Below, piece after piece: positions 10,348-21,600 of a stretch of DNA of 64,000 bases (its first letter is position 1; each line of letters opens with the position of its first letter). The notes beneath the pieces were generated by a model. The model was not told the origin of the DNA, made no database searches, and saw only the letters and a program-made list of their open reading frames with translations. The DNA lies in NCBI GenBank assembly GCA_934045075.1, contig OW203736.1, forward strand, positions 19,418,805 through 19,482,804, written 5' to 3'. Both the position numbers and the translations under genes were made by a program. This stretch comes from Yponomeuta sedellus (Eukaryota > Arthropoda > Insecta > Lepidoptera > Yponomeutidae).

Positions 10348-10535
10348 TTTCTTCTTCTTCAGGCTATATGTTAGTCCACTGCTGGGCGTAGCAATCTCCT
10401 AATCTCTATAGCACCCTGTTTTCCGCTTGCCGCATCCAGCATCTGCCGGCAGTTTTTCGCACATCGTCATCCCACATAGTCGGAGGGCGTCCTACACTAG
10501 GTTTGCCGAGTCGCGGTCTCCACTCAAAAACGTTT
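10348..10535 (-). mobile_element. RTE-type LINE 3' stub
   Basis: On the minus strand the translated fragment resembles the conserved RTE C-terminus (GRPPT-type, then WDDDVRK..AG), followed by tccagcagtgg and a tail of aga/aag repeats. Similar stubs occur at 27300, 33942, 38156, 50345, 53403 and 59915. Confidence 0.6.
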
Positions 10536-11565
10536 ACTCCAACGGTTGTCGGTTCTTACATATGTTTAACAATCGGTAATGCTTGAATTTGGATTCACAA
10601 TGTCGAACCATTTACAAATATATTTTGGAAACAAAAGTGAACTACATTTATTTCCGAATACATATTGTACATAAATATGGACATAAGATTACGCAATTAG
10701 AACATTTGATACAGTTTTTTGCTATGGCAAAAAAAAACATTCCCTCAAAATATGACTTACGATTTCAAAATCATGCTGTATACTTAATTCTCTATTGAAA
10801 AAATAATGATTGCATAGTAGGTACTATTTTACGTGTGCATGATGTTTGATGTGGTGTGATTAATATTAATAGAAGTTTATTTTGTTAAAAAAATATAGGG
10901 TTTATCTGGGGTGTAGTTAAAATTAATTGGTAAATGCTGAGGTTGGTGCGGCGCCACAGAAAATTCGGTACAAATTCAGTCCTTGAGATTGTTTGGTCAT
11001 GACGCATTAAACAGATGTTTCGTTTTCGTTTTGGATATTTTGATGTGCAATCAGTTTTTTGTAGCCTATAAACGTCCCAGCCTTCTCTTGTAGAGAGAGA
11101 GAGAGATCACGAGCATAGTTATGTCGCAATTTATGTTATAGTTTTGTTAACGAGCTACATTATAACGAACACATTACCCTTCTTTTGGGCGTCGCCGCAG
11201 TGGGGTAAAACAAAGCACGGAAATTTTGGTATGCATCTAAATACGGCGAGAACTGTTCACAAAATATGAGGTTGGCTATCGGCATCGTGATCTCCCAAAA
11301 GAGGCTTATGAATGTGCCACTTTTTCCCGGGAAATCTGGTCCGCAATCAGCGTGGTAAGCTCCTAATACGCTACCTCACGTAACATATTGCGGGCTATTA
11401 ATCAAATGTACTCGTAGTTCTTTCAGATGGATGGGTGCGCGTGGGCTCTTTCCCGCTATCAGCGTTTTGGCGTCACATACCTACTTCGGAGGTTGGTGGT
11501 AAAAAAGGTTATCGGTCTAAAGCAATATAAGCATTGATGGGATTTTATGCAGAATAATAATAAAG
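10536..11565. other. No gene
   Basis: No convincing ORF. A (ga)n microsatellite of about 16 bp sits at 11091-11106. The 71-codon ORF at 10583 is AT-biased and matches no family I recognise. Confidence 0.35.
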
Positions 11566-11569
11566 CGAC

Positions 11570-11725
11570 CAAAGAGAAAACCAGCCCTTCTATTACGTAA
11601 CATTTCACGCTATCGAGTTAAGCATTTATACGACTCCAAACTGTCCAAATGTGTGTGCATTTGAAAGCTGCAGTAGCTTAAAAAAGTAAGAATCAATGTC
11701 ACTCAACTCAGTGGATACTTAGATA
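11570..11725. repeat. Dispersed repeat, pair with 49655-49820
   Basis: Blocks ccagccct.ctattacgta, agtagcttaaaaaa.gtaa and cagtggatacttac/ag recur in the same order and strand at 49655-49820 with about 15-20% divergence. Non-coding. Possibly ends of an unidentified TE. Confidence 0.5.
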
Positions 11726-12002
11726 ATAGAATAAAATACTTAAGCGATTGCCAATCCGTGGTGGGCGCGGGTTGTAATTAAGACAATACACTTTCTCTTT
11801 GAGAAGGTCTGTGCCCTCCAGTAGGACGTTTATAGGCTACATAAAAAAATGCGAGCACTCGTCCGGTGCGTGAGAGTTTGACTAGCATTTTGTTGGGTTC
11901 CGTAATCTCATCTACGTCTATACAAGATCATCATCTAGACAAGTTAATTCTGTTCATAGGATATTATTATAAAAACAAAATGCTTAATTGTTCTTGATCT
12001 TT

Positions 12003-12175
12003 TTAGAAACCTATTTAGAGGCTGAAAAATCCACTCATGCCGGGATTCGAACCCGCGACCTCCGGCTATCCGTGCCAGCACTCTCTCCAACTGAGCTAAT
12101 GGGCGACTCACCGGCATCAGTGAAATTTTGAACCTCTTTACAACTGACTCTGTATTACGTACGTGTTCTTGATCT
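12003..12175 (-). mobile_element. tRNA-derived SINE (family T) copy
   Basis: Complementary strand carries gcccattagctcagttgg (A box), the cacggatag anticodon-loop region, ggttcgaatcccggcat (B box) and the gcctctaaataggttt tail. Diverged at a few tRNA positions. It is not a working tRNA gene because the T-stem is imperfect and it is one of many copies. Confidence 0.75.
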
Positions 12176-13389
12176 GTGCTATGGAATCGGAAAAAAAATT
12201 ATTGTTCGTCTGTATGGTGGAACGCGTATTACGCAAAACCGCTGGATGAACTTGAGTAATACCATAACTATAATTTGTATTACCGATAAGAAAATTACAA
12301 TAAATATTTTGCTTAGCTGTATTGTACCCGTTACTTACTATTAAAAAAAAAAGATTACTTCTGAGGTCTCAGTAGAGATTATAACAATTGTTTATTTTTG
12401 TAGTTCTACGGTTTGTGCCTACGCCAGTGTCAAGTATTTTGCAGGGAAACTGAACTTATTTTAGAAAAGAACATTTTAACAGAATTTGGAAAATATTTTA
12501 GAAGCAGTTTTTTTGTGTTTTATTATGTGCTATTTTCATTATTGTGTTATACTCGTACAAAATATGGCCAAATCAATTATAATTTTTTGATGAATTATTG
12601 AAAGGTGATAAAAGAAACAATTTGACAGTGAAATTATAATATTTAGCTTTCGATTTCAACGAGCTATAATTGGTGATCTCAAACAGTATGGTTACAGTAT
12701 TTCTTAATGATTTGCGATACTCATACATAGTTACTTATATATTAAACGGGTCACATCGTGAAATAATCGCGATTTGACCCGTTTAATATATAACTAAGTA
12801 TAGTTACATACAGTTTATTCATAGATAAAATAAAGACGCCAGACGCGATATCGTCGAAAGATCGCTACGAGTGTTACGAATATTTTTAAACATTGGGGTG
12901 AAACCGTGGTGAAAAAAATCCAAGTTAAATCAACCCCAAGAATTAGAGTATTCACTTAATAATACGCATCGATTCCTGAAAGCTTCTTAGGGCCCGTTTC
13001 TGAATTGAGAATTTCACTAAGTAAATACTTAAGTAACGTTCTGAGGAATTGGAAGAGACAGCACTACAATTATCTATTTAATTTAGCAAAATTCTTAATT
13101 CAGAAACTGACCCTTATCATCTAAATAAGGTAATTACGTTTTACCTAATAAATAATCGCGATTTGACCCGTTTAATATATAATCTGTAATGTTACCGTAA
13201 TGTTTGTTTCTTAAATAAATAACACAGAAATATCTAATTTGTCACGGTAAAAGCTAGAAAATTGACAACATTTAGTGACCATTTTTTAAAGCTTTTGTGC
13301 CTTTGGTGACCATGATGTTTCAATAAAAAATTATGAGACCTCGTCGTTTGAACTTTGTGATTTTTAAAAATATGTGACCTTTAAGCGTC
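12176..13389. other. No gene; foldback near 12742-12805
   Basis: The block ttatatattaaacgggtca and its inverted copy tgacccgtttaatatataa face each other around a loop of about 20 nt. A third copy of cgcgatttgacccgtttaat is at 13148. ORFs are short and AT-rich. No gene is seen. Confidence 0.45.
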
Positions 13390-13393
13390 ATTA

Positions 13394-13558
13394 AGCTAAG
13401 TCAAAGGCATTAGGGTGGCTTGAAAAATTCTGAGAGTACAATCAGCCACTAGTCTAGCATGCCTCCACAAATCAGGACTTGAACCCGTGGTGGAGTATGA
13501 CCTATACCTTCTTCAGGGAAGAAACCCGTGCCCTCGGTGGGGACATATTGTGTTGATA
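13394..13558 (+). mobile_element. 5S-type SINE (family S), 3' part only
   Basis: Matches the body and 3' end of the family (gggtggcttgaaaa, cctccacaaatcaggacttg, ccgtggtggagtatg, ggtggggacata). The 5S-like head is absent, so it is a 5'-truncated copy. Confidence 0.6.
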
Positions 13559-14060
13559 ATGAATAATTAGTGTGAAAAAACCGCCCAACGCCTGTAATAT
13601 TTAAAGAAATTGTTTATGGTTGTATTTTATTTTTAAAAAGATGCATTTAGAGATAAATAATTTAGTTAGGTTGAGTTCAGATTGAACTTTCGGTTAAGGC
13701 GAGGCTCTTCCTGATGTTCAATCAGAACCCCCATTTAGAGGGACCCCCATTTATGTTTAGCACTGACCGAATGAAAAGCAAATAAACAGAAATATAAGAA
13801 AACCAGCTTATTAATTTAACCCCTCTACTACAAAACCCTTGGTAAATAGGCTGAGAGCGCCAGGCCGGCACTAAAAGAAGAAACCGTGGATAGCAGTAGG
13901 TAAAGCGCTAGGGTTTTAATCTCAAGGCGGGTAGGAATTGAGCCTGCTAAAGAAGATCAAAGAAACTAGATTAATGTTTAAATATCTATATATTGTTATA
14001 ACTATTTACTTACAAATGGCTGAAGGCCGATTACCTTGGAGGTTTATATCTATAATTAAC
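13559..14060. other. No gene
   Basis: No recognisable gene or repeat apart from general AT richness. Confidence 0.35.
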
Positions 14061-14638
14061 TTAGCAGGTTAAGTTGCTGCAGGTATCTCAAGGTCACCCT
14101 GCCCAGCCCGGCTTGGGCGCAGGAGAGAGCGACGCTGCAACAGGCGGTAGGCTGCAACATCTCGGTGCCGGCCCTAATAGGGGCAATGCTACGGAGAGAG
14201 TTGAAGGCAGTGGTGTCCTTCTGCGAAAACGTAATTTCGCAGTAGGAGGCAGCGGAGAGGCAGAGAGAAGACGACCCTTCGTCTCAGCCGATCCGTCGCA
14301 GGAGGACGGGACCGAGAAGGAGAGCGTATGTTCACCTCCTTCCGGCCCTGTGATGAAATAGCGGATTGGGGTATCCGGCATCACGAAGCGGAGCGGAGTG
14401 CTACGTGTTCTTAGCATTTCGCTCATACCTGGAGGATAATCATGGGCAATGTAGGGGTACCTACACCAGGACTGACGCTGGCGAAGTTGCGGAAGATAGC
14501 GAGGGCGTTCCCGCGACTCCGTCGTAAGGCGGCGTGAGAAGGAACACCATGAGGTTTTAGCCGGTAAGAGTCCGGCATAACCCTGTCGACATCCCCAGCG
14601 ACAGGGTATCCATGAGGATTTCCCCATGAAAAAAAAAG
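14061..14638 (+). mobile_element. 3' end of an R1-clade LINE
   Basis: A coding remnant (14090-14353) is followed by a GC-rich 3'UTR of about 285 bp that contains ttagccggtaagagtccggc and an inverted repeat (cctgtcgacatccccagcgacagg), ending in nine A residues at 14629-14637. This is a 5'-truncated non-LTR retrotransposon insertion. Confidence 0.72.
14090..14353 (+). pseudogene. R1-clade reverse transcriptase, C-terminal fragment
   Basis: One frame reads ...AWAQERATLQQAVG, then AVVSFCENVISQ, a stop (TAG, 14243-14245), EAAERQREDD and an Arg-rich end PIRRRRTGPRRR. The pattern VVSFCE..M/I..KEAAERxRE plus a terminal RRRR tract is what I associate with the C-terminus of R1-clade LINE ORF2 proteins. 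Only about 87 codons remain. The opposite-strand 188-codon ORF here is a shadow. Confidence 0.65.
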
Positions 14639-14879
14639 GTTTCTCAAGGTCATTAGTCAAGTCGCTCCACCCCTCAGAAAGTCAACTAGCGTGGAAGTCA
14701 GTTGATGGGAACTTGGTCGCTAGCCGTTAGATCCCAATGAAAATTTTTAGAAAATTACTACAACACCTTTTTTTATAAAAAACTATATTATAACTATAGA
14801 AAAATAATAAAACAGATTACTATACATAAAACAGATTACTATTCACAGTTTTGATCATACCATACAGTTTTCAAATGTA

Positions 14880-15560
14880 GATATTTTTTTGGCGAAGGCC
14901 CTATTTTTCCCGTAATGTATCTTATTTTATCTTAAAAGTAGTCATGCCGGCGTCATGCGACACTTCGACCCAGTGGGATCAGTTGTGTCTGCCCTTGATC
15001 GCACATCTACACTTTAGCCTAATCGTAGATGTACTCAATTAGGTCGATCACTCCTTTTAGGGAAAGGTGCCTAAAGTCTTCAGGTTTGGGGCAAGCCATG
15101 CCGCGTTCATAAATTTGGCGTCCCTTTAGGCTGCCACCTCCTTTCACTCCTCTCCCCTAGATCCGGGCCTGCCTAATCAAAGAGTGGTAGGTATACTATG
15201 GTATAAATGTTAATGGTGCTTAGCAAACCCACATGTGCGTGCTATGCGCTGTGCAAAGGAAAAGCAACGTATGTTTTGCTGTAAAAACAATATAGAAAAT
15301 AATTTTTGGTTATTTTAATTTTTTTTGTGTCATACATAATGTATTTAGTGCACTGCAGTGTTTTAAAATAAGGATTTCAATACAGATGTATTGTATTGAT
15401 TTCGTTTTATTATTACAAAGTTAAAAGTGGCAGCCAAATATTGGAGCTTTTCAACAGATAACTTCAAAAAGAGGTTGCAACTCGAAAATTCGAACGACAG
15501 GCTGAGATTGTTTTATTGGAAACACGGCTGGTGTATGCAAACTAGGTATGCAAACCGATA
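14880..15560 (+). repeat. Dispersed repeat family P, copy 1
   Basis: Contains ggcgaaggccctatttt, atccgggcctgcctaatcaa, tataaatgttaatgg, aacgtatgttttgct and cttcaaaaagaggttgcaa. The same blocks in the same order occur at 32185, 37935 and 60005. No ORF. It may be a non-autonomous element of several hundred bp. Confidence 0.6.
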
Positions 15561-16720
15561 TAATTTTCCGGTTTCGGACCGATATAAATGACTCCACATA
15601 TTCAAATATTCATACGGACTGTGAACTATACATTTTATTCAATTTCTTTTGGATTGATTCATAGTACTGTAATTATACTTCATTGTAATAGCTGATCGTT
15701 ACGTTTTGTCAAACCCGAAGCTACGTTAGTGTTTCGACGAAAAAAATAAATTAAGAAGAAAGTATTATTGGTTTAATTCCGTGTTTCAATAAGTAGATCG
15801 CTACGGTACACAGAGTCTGTCTACCGCTAAAATGGATATCAATTTCTATTCAGCGTGCTATTGCTGCCAGCACAAGGTGTAAACAGGCGGTTAGTTAACG
15901 GTGTCAGTTTTCTAAATTTTAATAATATTGACGGTTCATACTACATTGTATTTAGAACATCGTGTAGGTACACTAAGTGTGTGAAGTCTAAACACCAATA
16001 AACCCATTTACTTCTAGCTCCATAATGTACCAAATTCTTTTGTAAATGATAGATGATAAATATTTATCCAGATTGCTTCTATATCAAGCGAATCATAAAT
16101 GCCTCACCGACAATGGTCGGAAAAGGCGTCAGTTTACTCACGCCCGGTGTAAAAATGAGACTTAGATACCGGAATATTCATCTGCATTCACCCGCAGACC
16201 ATCTCTATTTGACAATTCTTATAGAAAAGGTTTCATTAATACTGCATGATCCTCTTTATCCCTAATCCTACTCCGGACGTTTATGTATTAAGCGTGAGAT
16301 TGAGATTGAACGCCGATACTTCCATAATTATTAGATATGATAGAAATCCAGATCTACCACAGTTCGATTTTGTATTAATTATAGTGTAGACAGAAACTAA
16401 AAATTTCAATTCCAAGGTCGGTGGACTCTGTTTTGGACATCAGACCAAAACACAATTTTTGAGGCAGAATATATTACAAAATTACTCTATAACATTTTTT
16501 TTATATTAATGGAGAGTTGTGATACAATGAAACATAACATAACATTTACATACAGGCACATACATTGCCTTTGGCCCCACACTAGGATACCCTGTGTCAT
16601 GGGAACCAGAAACAATGACATCAACATGTAAACGTCCAAGGGTTTGTCTTAACATCATGTTTGAAAAAAACTACCAATTTTTCAATTGAAAATATTAACA
16701 ATTGACAATTACTTATGTGC
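15561..16720. other. No gene
   Basis: Low-complexity AT-rich sequence without an ORF above 70 codons of interest. No repeat family recognised. Confidence 0.35.
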
Positions 16721-16721
16721 T

Positions 16722-17250
16722 TTAAAAAACCTATTTAATGCACTAACCCGTGCTAAGGACAATTTTAAAAACCTATTTAGAGGCTAACAATTCCACCCAT
16801 GCCGCGATTCGAACCCGCGACCTCTGGCTATCCGTGCCAGCGCTCTTTCCAACTGAGCCAATGGGTGACTCACCGGCATCAGTGAAATTTCGAACCTCTT
16901 TACAATATTCTCCGTATTACGTACAGACAGCGACATCTGACTGAAATAATTTGCATCACTTGCAGTCCCGAGTACCTACTTTGCAGTTAGGTTTTACATC
17001 GGAATGATATCGCTGTACCCACATGATTATATTATTTTTAACGCACTAACCCGTGCTACGGACAATTTTAAAAACCTATTTAGAGGCTAGAAATTCCACA
17101 CGCGACCTCTGGCTATGCGTGCCAACGCTCTTTCCAACTGAGCCAATGGGCGATTCACCGGCATCAGTGAAATTTCTAACCTCTTTACAATATTCTCTGT
17201 ATTACGTACAGGCAGCGACATCTGATCAGATATCGCCCATTGGCTAGAAA
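16722..17250 (-). mobile_element. Two tandem family-T SINE units
   Basis: Complementary strand: two tRNA-like regions (about 16797-16865 and 17098-17152) are joined through the family linker (gcactaacccgtgct, then the ctctgtattacgtacag and gttttacatcggaatg blocks). The second unit lacks part of its T-arm. The dimeric arrangement matches that at 31617-32116. Confidence 0.75.
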
Positions 17251-17916
17251 TAAAATGCAATTTGAAAGACTAATAACTTTTATCTTTTATCACTACCTAC
17301 GACACGAAATTAATAAACGCAATAGAAAAAAATCTAGCGGTAAAATTATTTTCAGAATCTATCTGACGTAATAAAAAATGATTGGCTTAGTGTTTATAGT
17401 TAACCCGTGATGCGAATAAAATCTTTTGCTATCCTAGACCCGCCGATCTTTAAAGTGACACGTATCGATTTGTCCGAATATGTTAATCTGTATTTATCCT
17501 AAAAAAATTGTTCCACGATCAATTACTCATATTTATATGTTTAAGACATCAGCATGTCTATAATTTTGCAAATTTCGCGCTCTAGCAATGTCACTCTCCC
17601 AATAAATCATTGTCTTGCATAGAACAATGTTGTTTCTACGTAAATATTCTCTATTCGCATTCCCTAGGCCTGATTAATTTGTACATCTATGCCAACTTTT
17701 AGAATTCTAGTACCTACTTATACTTCTGCACAGAGCCGCCGATAGACAGACGTACGGATAGTGCGAACTATATGGGTGCCTTGTTGACGACGGAACCCTA
17801 GAAACCCGTCTATTGCGATCTAGTAAAACCGATCTCGCTTAGGGTAAAAAAACAGAATTTTATTTGAATTAGAAAATGGGTTTTAGGTTTAGTTTTGCTT
17901 TTAAATTAAAAAGTAA
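17251..17916. other. No gene
   Basis: Contains a fragment with gacagacgtacggatagtg...gacggaaccct, a common type of lepidopteran dispersed repeat. Otherwise nothing is recognised. Confidence 0.35.
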
Positions 17917-18696
17917 TCTTTTTAAATATATATAACTCAAAGGTGACTGACTGACTGACCGACTGACATAGTGATCTATCAACGCATAGCCCAAGCTACT
18001 GGACGGATCGGGCTGAAATTTGGCATGCAGGTAGATGTTATGACGTAGGCATCCGTTAAGAAAGGATTTTGATCCATTCTACCCCCAAGGGAATAAAATA
18101 GGGGATGAAAGTTTGTATGAAACTTTGTCAATTTTAAACCGATCGGGCTGAGACTTTGCATACATAAAGCTACTATGACGTAGGCATCCCCTAAAAAAGG
18201 ATTTTGATAAATTCCACCCCTAAGGGGATAAAATAGGTGATGATGTAGGATGTAAATGTATTAGTTTGAACCTATCAGTACTTAATGGAACGAATAAATT
18301 AAGAATTGAATTGAAATAATTTATTCACTTAAAACACAGTACAGTGACGGAATATAAATACAATGTAACGTAAGACGAACAAAATAATTTTTAGTTCTAA
18401 ATGTTGACAATAGATGGCGTTATTAGTATTTTAAATCGCGCTATCGTTGTGTTTTCACTGAGTTACATATACCTGATGATGAGTGGCCGCCGTATCTAAT
18501 AGTACATACTATATATCTAAATATTTCTTGCGGATTATATTTGACGATTTGGGCTGTTCTTTTCTTGGCATATTTTGGATTGCATTTGCTTTGTTTTGGT
18601 TTAGTAGTTTTGGTTATAGACTCTGCTTTGTATTTGGCATTTTTTTTTGTTTTCGTTTGGTTTGAGTATAGTTTTTGTCGGTTAGATTTTTTTAAA

Positions 18697-21600
18697 ATGG
18701 CTAAAGAAAATGTGAACGTTAATGGAGAAGTTGAAAAATGTACTGTCGTCCCTATTGTTGACGGTGCATGTTTGTTTCGTGCTCTCTCTTATTTAATGTA
18801 CGGAACACAAGATAGAGCGATGGAGGTGCGTTCAGAAATTGTCAGGTATGTGGTTAATGACTGGAGCAAGTTTTCAAATATGAATGACCCACGACAGGAA
18901 TGGTGATAACTACGTACAACACCTGACGAATATTTTGCTGATATGATGAAAAATGCTACTTATGGCGGATTTTGTAAGTTAATAGCAGTAGGATTAATAT
19001 TCCCATTTAAGTTTGAAGTTTATAGAAACGGTCTCATATATACGGAATCTGGATCTAACGACTATCCGGTAAGGCGATTACGATTCAGCCAAGATTTGTC
19101 CAGTGGGCATTTTGATTCCTATCTTCCCATAGCAGTACAGAAAATTACTCGGCGTCGTATGGAGGTAGCTGTAGAAGAACATGATTTTGGAATTGATACA
19201 CCTTCGCAACTTAAAGTTGATAAGGGTTGCAAGGAGGTACCTGTACGGTAGAGCATGAACATTCACCTATTCTATCTTCAATAAATTATGATGAAAATTT
19301 GATAAGAAGTTTGTTAAAATTTAATAAGAGAGGACACACCCTGAAAAACACAGGCAAGCTGTCGCCACCTACCAGGCTGCACACCCTGAAAAACATAGGC
19401 AATCTGTCGCTACCTCCCAGGCTGCATACCCTGAGAAACACAGGCAAGCTGTCGCCACCTACCAGGCGGCAGACCCTGAAAAACACAGGCAAGCTGTCGC
19501 CACCTACCAGGCTGCACACCCTGAAAAACATAGGCAATCTGTTGCCACCTCCCAGGCTGCACGCCCTGAGAAACACAGGCAAGCTGTCGCCACCTACCAG
19601 GCTGCACACCCTGAAAAACACAGGCAAGCTGTCGCCACCTACCAGGCTGCACACCCTGAAAAACATTGGCAATCTGTCGCCACCTCCCAGGCTGCACACC
19701 CTGAAAAACACAGGCAAGCTGTCGCCACCTACCAGGCTGCACACCCTGAAAAACATAGGCAATCTGCTGCACTATATCAGGCCAGGAATACCAATGTGCA
19801 TAGAGTGATTCAGTGACGGTATAGAAAAAATACAATTCAGCGTGTATGGAGAAGCAAGTTGCTTTCGGGTTTGACGTATGACCCAGATATTGCTTATGGA
19901 ACTGACAGCAATGTAGTCTTAGGTACTATGACGTACAAGTGTCAGTCGTGTAACGCCTTGAAGTGGAAAGATTAGACACCTGTCATGTGTTGTAGCGCCG
20001 GTAAAGTACAACTTGAGCCGTTTAAACAACTGCCTGAACCACTTTACAGTCTGGTTAATGATTTACACCCAAATCATGTACACTTCATGGATAATATCCG
20101 AAAATATAATGCCTGTTTTCAAATGACTTATTTTGGTGGAAAACAAATAAAAGAAGGCGGTTTATCACCAACTTTTAAAGTTCAAGGACAAGTCTATCAT
20201 TTAATTGGAAGTATATTACCGGAACCTGGGCAGTATGCACAGTTTCTGCAAATTTATTTCGTCGGTGAAGATGATAGAGAAGCTAATATTCGATGTTTTA
20301 AATTTCCTGATTTGAGACCAAATTTAATCAAACAATTGCAGCTTATGTTACACGTGGTGAACCATACATAAAAGATATAAAAACAGCCATTGATAAAATA
20401 TCACCTTCAGAGTCATTCAAGGTCGTAATGCATGCAGATAAAAAACCACAAAGAGAACACAGAGGCAGATTTAATGCACCAACGGCAACTGAAGTGGCTG
20501 TTGTATTGGTAGATCAGCATTTTGACCGAAGAGCCATCATCCTCGAAAGCCGAAGTAACTCACTTCAGCGTATCAGTGAGAGACATCGAGCTTTTGACGC
20601 GCTGCAGTACCCGTTGATGTTTTGCTGGGGGGATGATGGCTATTCAATCAACATACCACAATACGATCCCACAACTAAGTTGCCCTTGAAAAAATCAGTC
20701 TCTGCTGTAAGTTTTTATTCATACAGAATAATGATAAGAGAAGGAGAAGATAAACTTTTGGTTAAATATCGCGCTCTTTTTAGTCAATATTTGGTAGATG
20801 GATACGCAAAAATAGAAACTGAAAGACTAAACTATATAAAAAAACAATCAAGCCAAATTGCGCGCAGGTAATATTCATTTAAAAGATGCGATTGGACAGC
20901 AAGATACTGAAGCAAATCAGCTGGGACAAATGGTAGTACTTCCATCATCTTTTACTGGTGGACCAAGATACATGCACGAAAAAACGCAAAACGCCATGAC
21001 CTATGTTAGACATTACGGTCGTCCCGACCTTTTTATTACTTTAACATGTAACCCACGCTGGAGTGACATAATAAGCATTTACTTTCAGGACAAAAATCTC
21101 ATGATCGATACGATGTTATTAATGTGTCTTTTGATTAAAGGTAAAAAAGGTCATGGATTTGTTGATAAAAGGGAAAATATTCGGTGAAGTGAGATGCTAT
21201 ATGTATTCGACGGAATGGCAAAAGCGAGGTCTTCCGCATATTCATATACTTTTATGGCTTCAACATCGCATTACTCCGGATCAAATTGACAATATTATTT
21301 GTGCTGAAATACCTAACCCCGATCGTGATCCTCAGCTTTACGAAATTGTTAAAAGTAATATGATTCATGGCCTCTGTGGAAGTTTAAACCGAAATGCTCC
21401 ATGTATGAAAGATAACTCGTGCTGCAAACGTTATCCTAAGTCTCTTATTAAGGAAACTCAAACCGGTGATGATGGTTATCTGCAGTAAAAGAGACGTTCT
21501 CTGGATGACGGTGGATTCTCTGTCAATATCAAGGGTGTTACAATAGATAAGCGTTGGGTGGTTCCTTATAATCCAGTGCTATTAAGAACATGTAACGCTC

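Noticed and set aside
14094..14660. 188-codon minus-strand ORF
   Set aside because: It is the antisense of the R1-type coding remnant and its GC-rich 3'UTR; no family features.
19286..19835. Minus-strand and alternative-frame ORFs over the 45-bp repeat
   Set aside because: 45-bp units keep any frame open. Only HPEKHRQAVATYQAA in one + frame makes sense for a Helitron protein.
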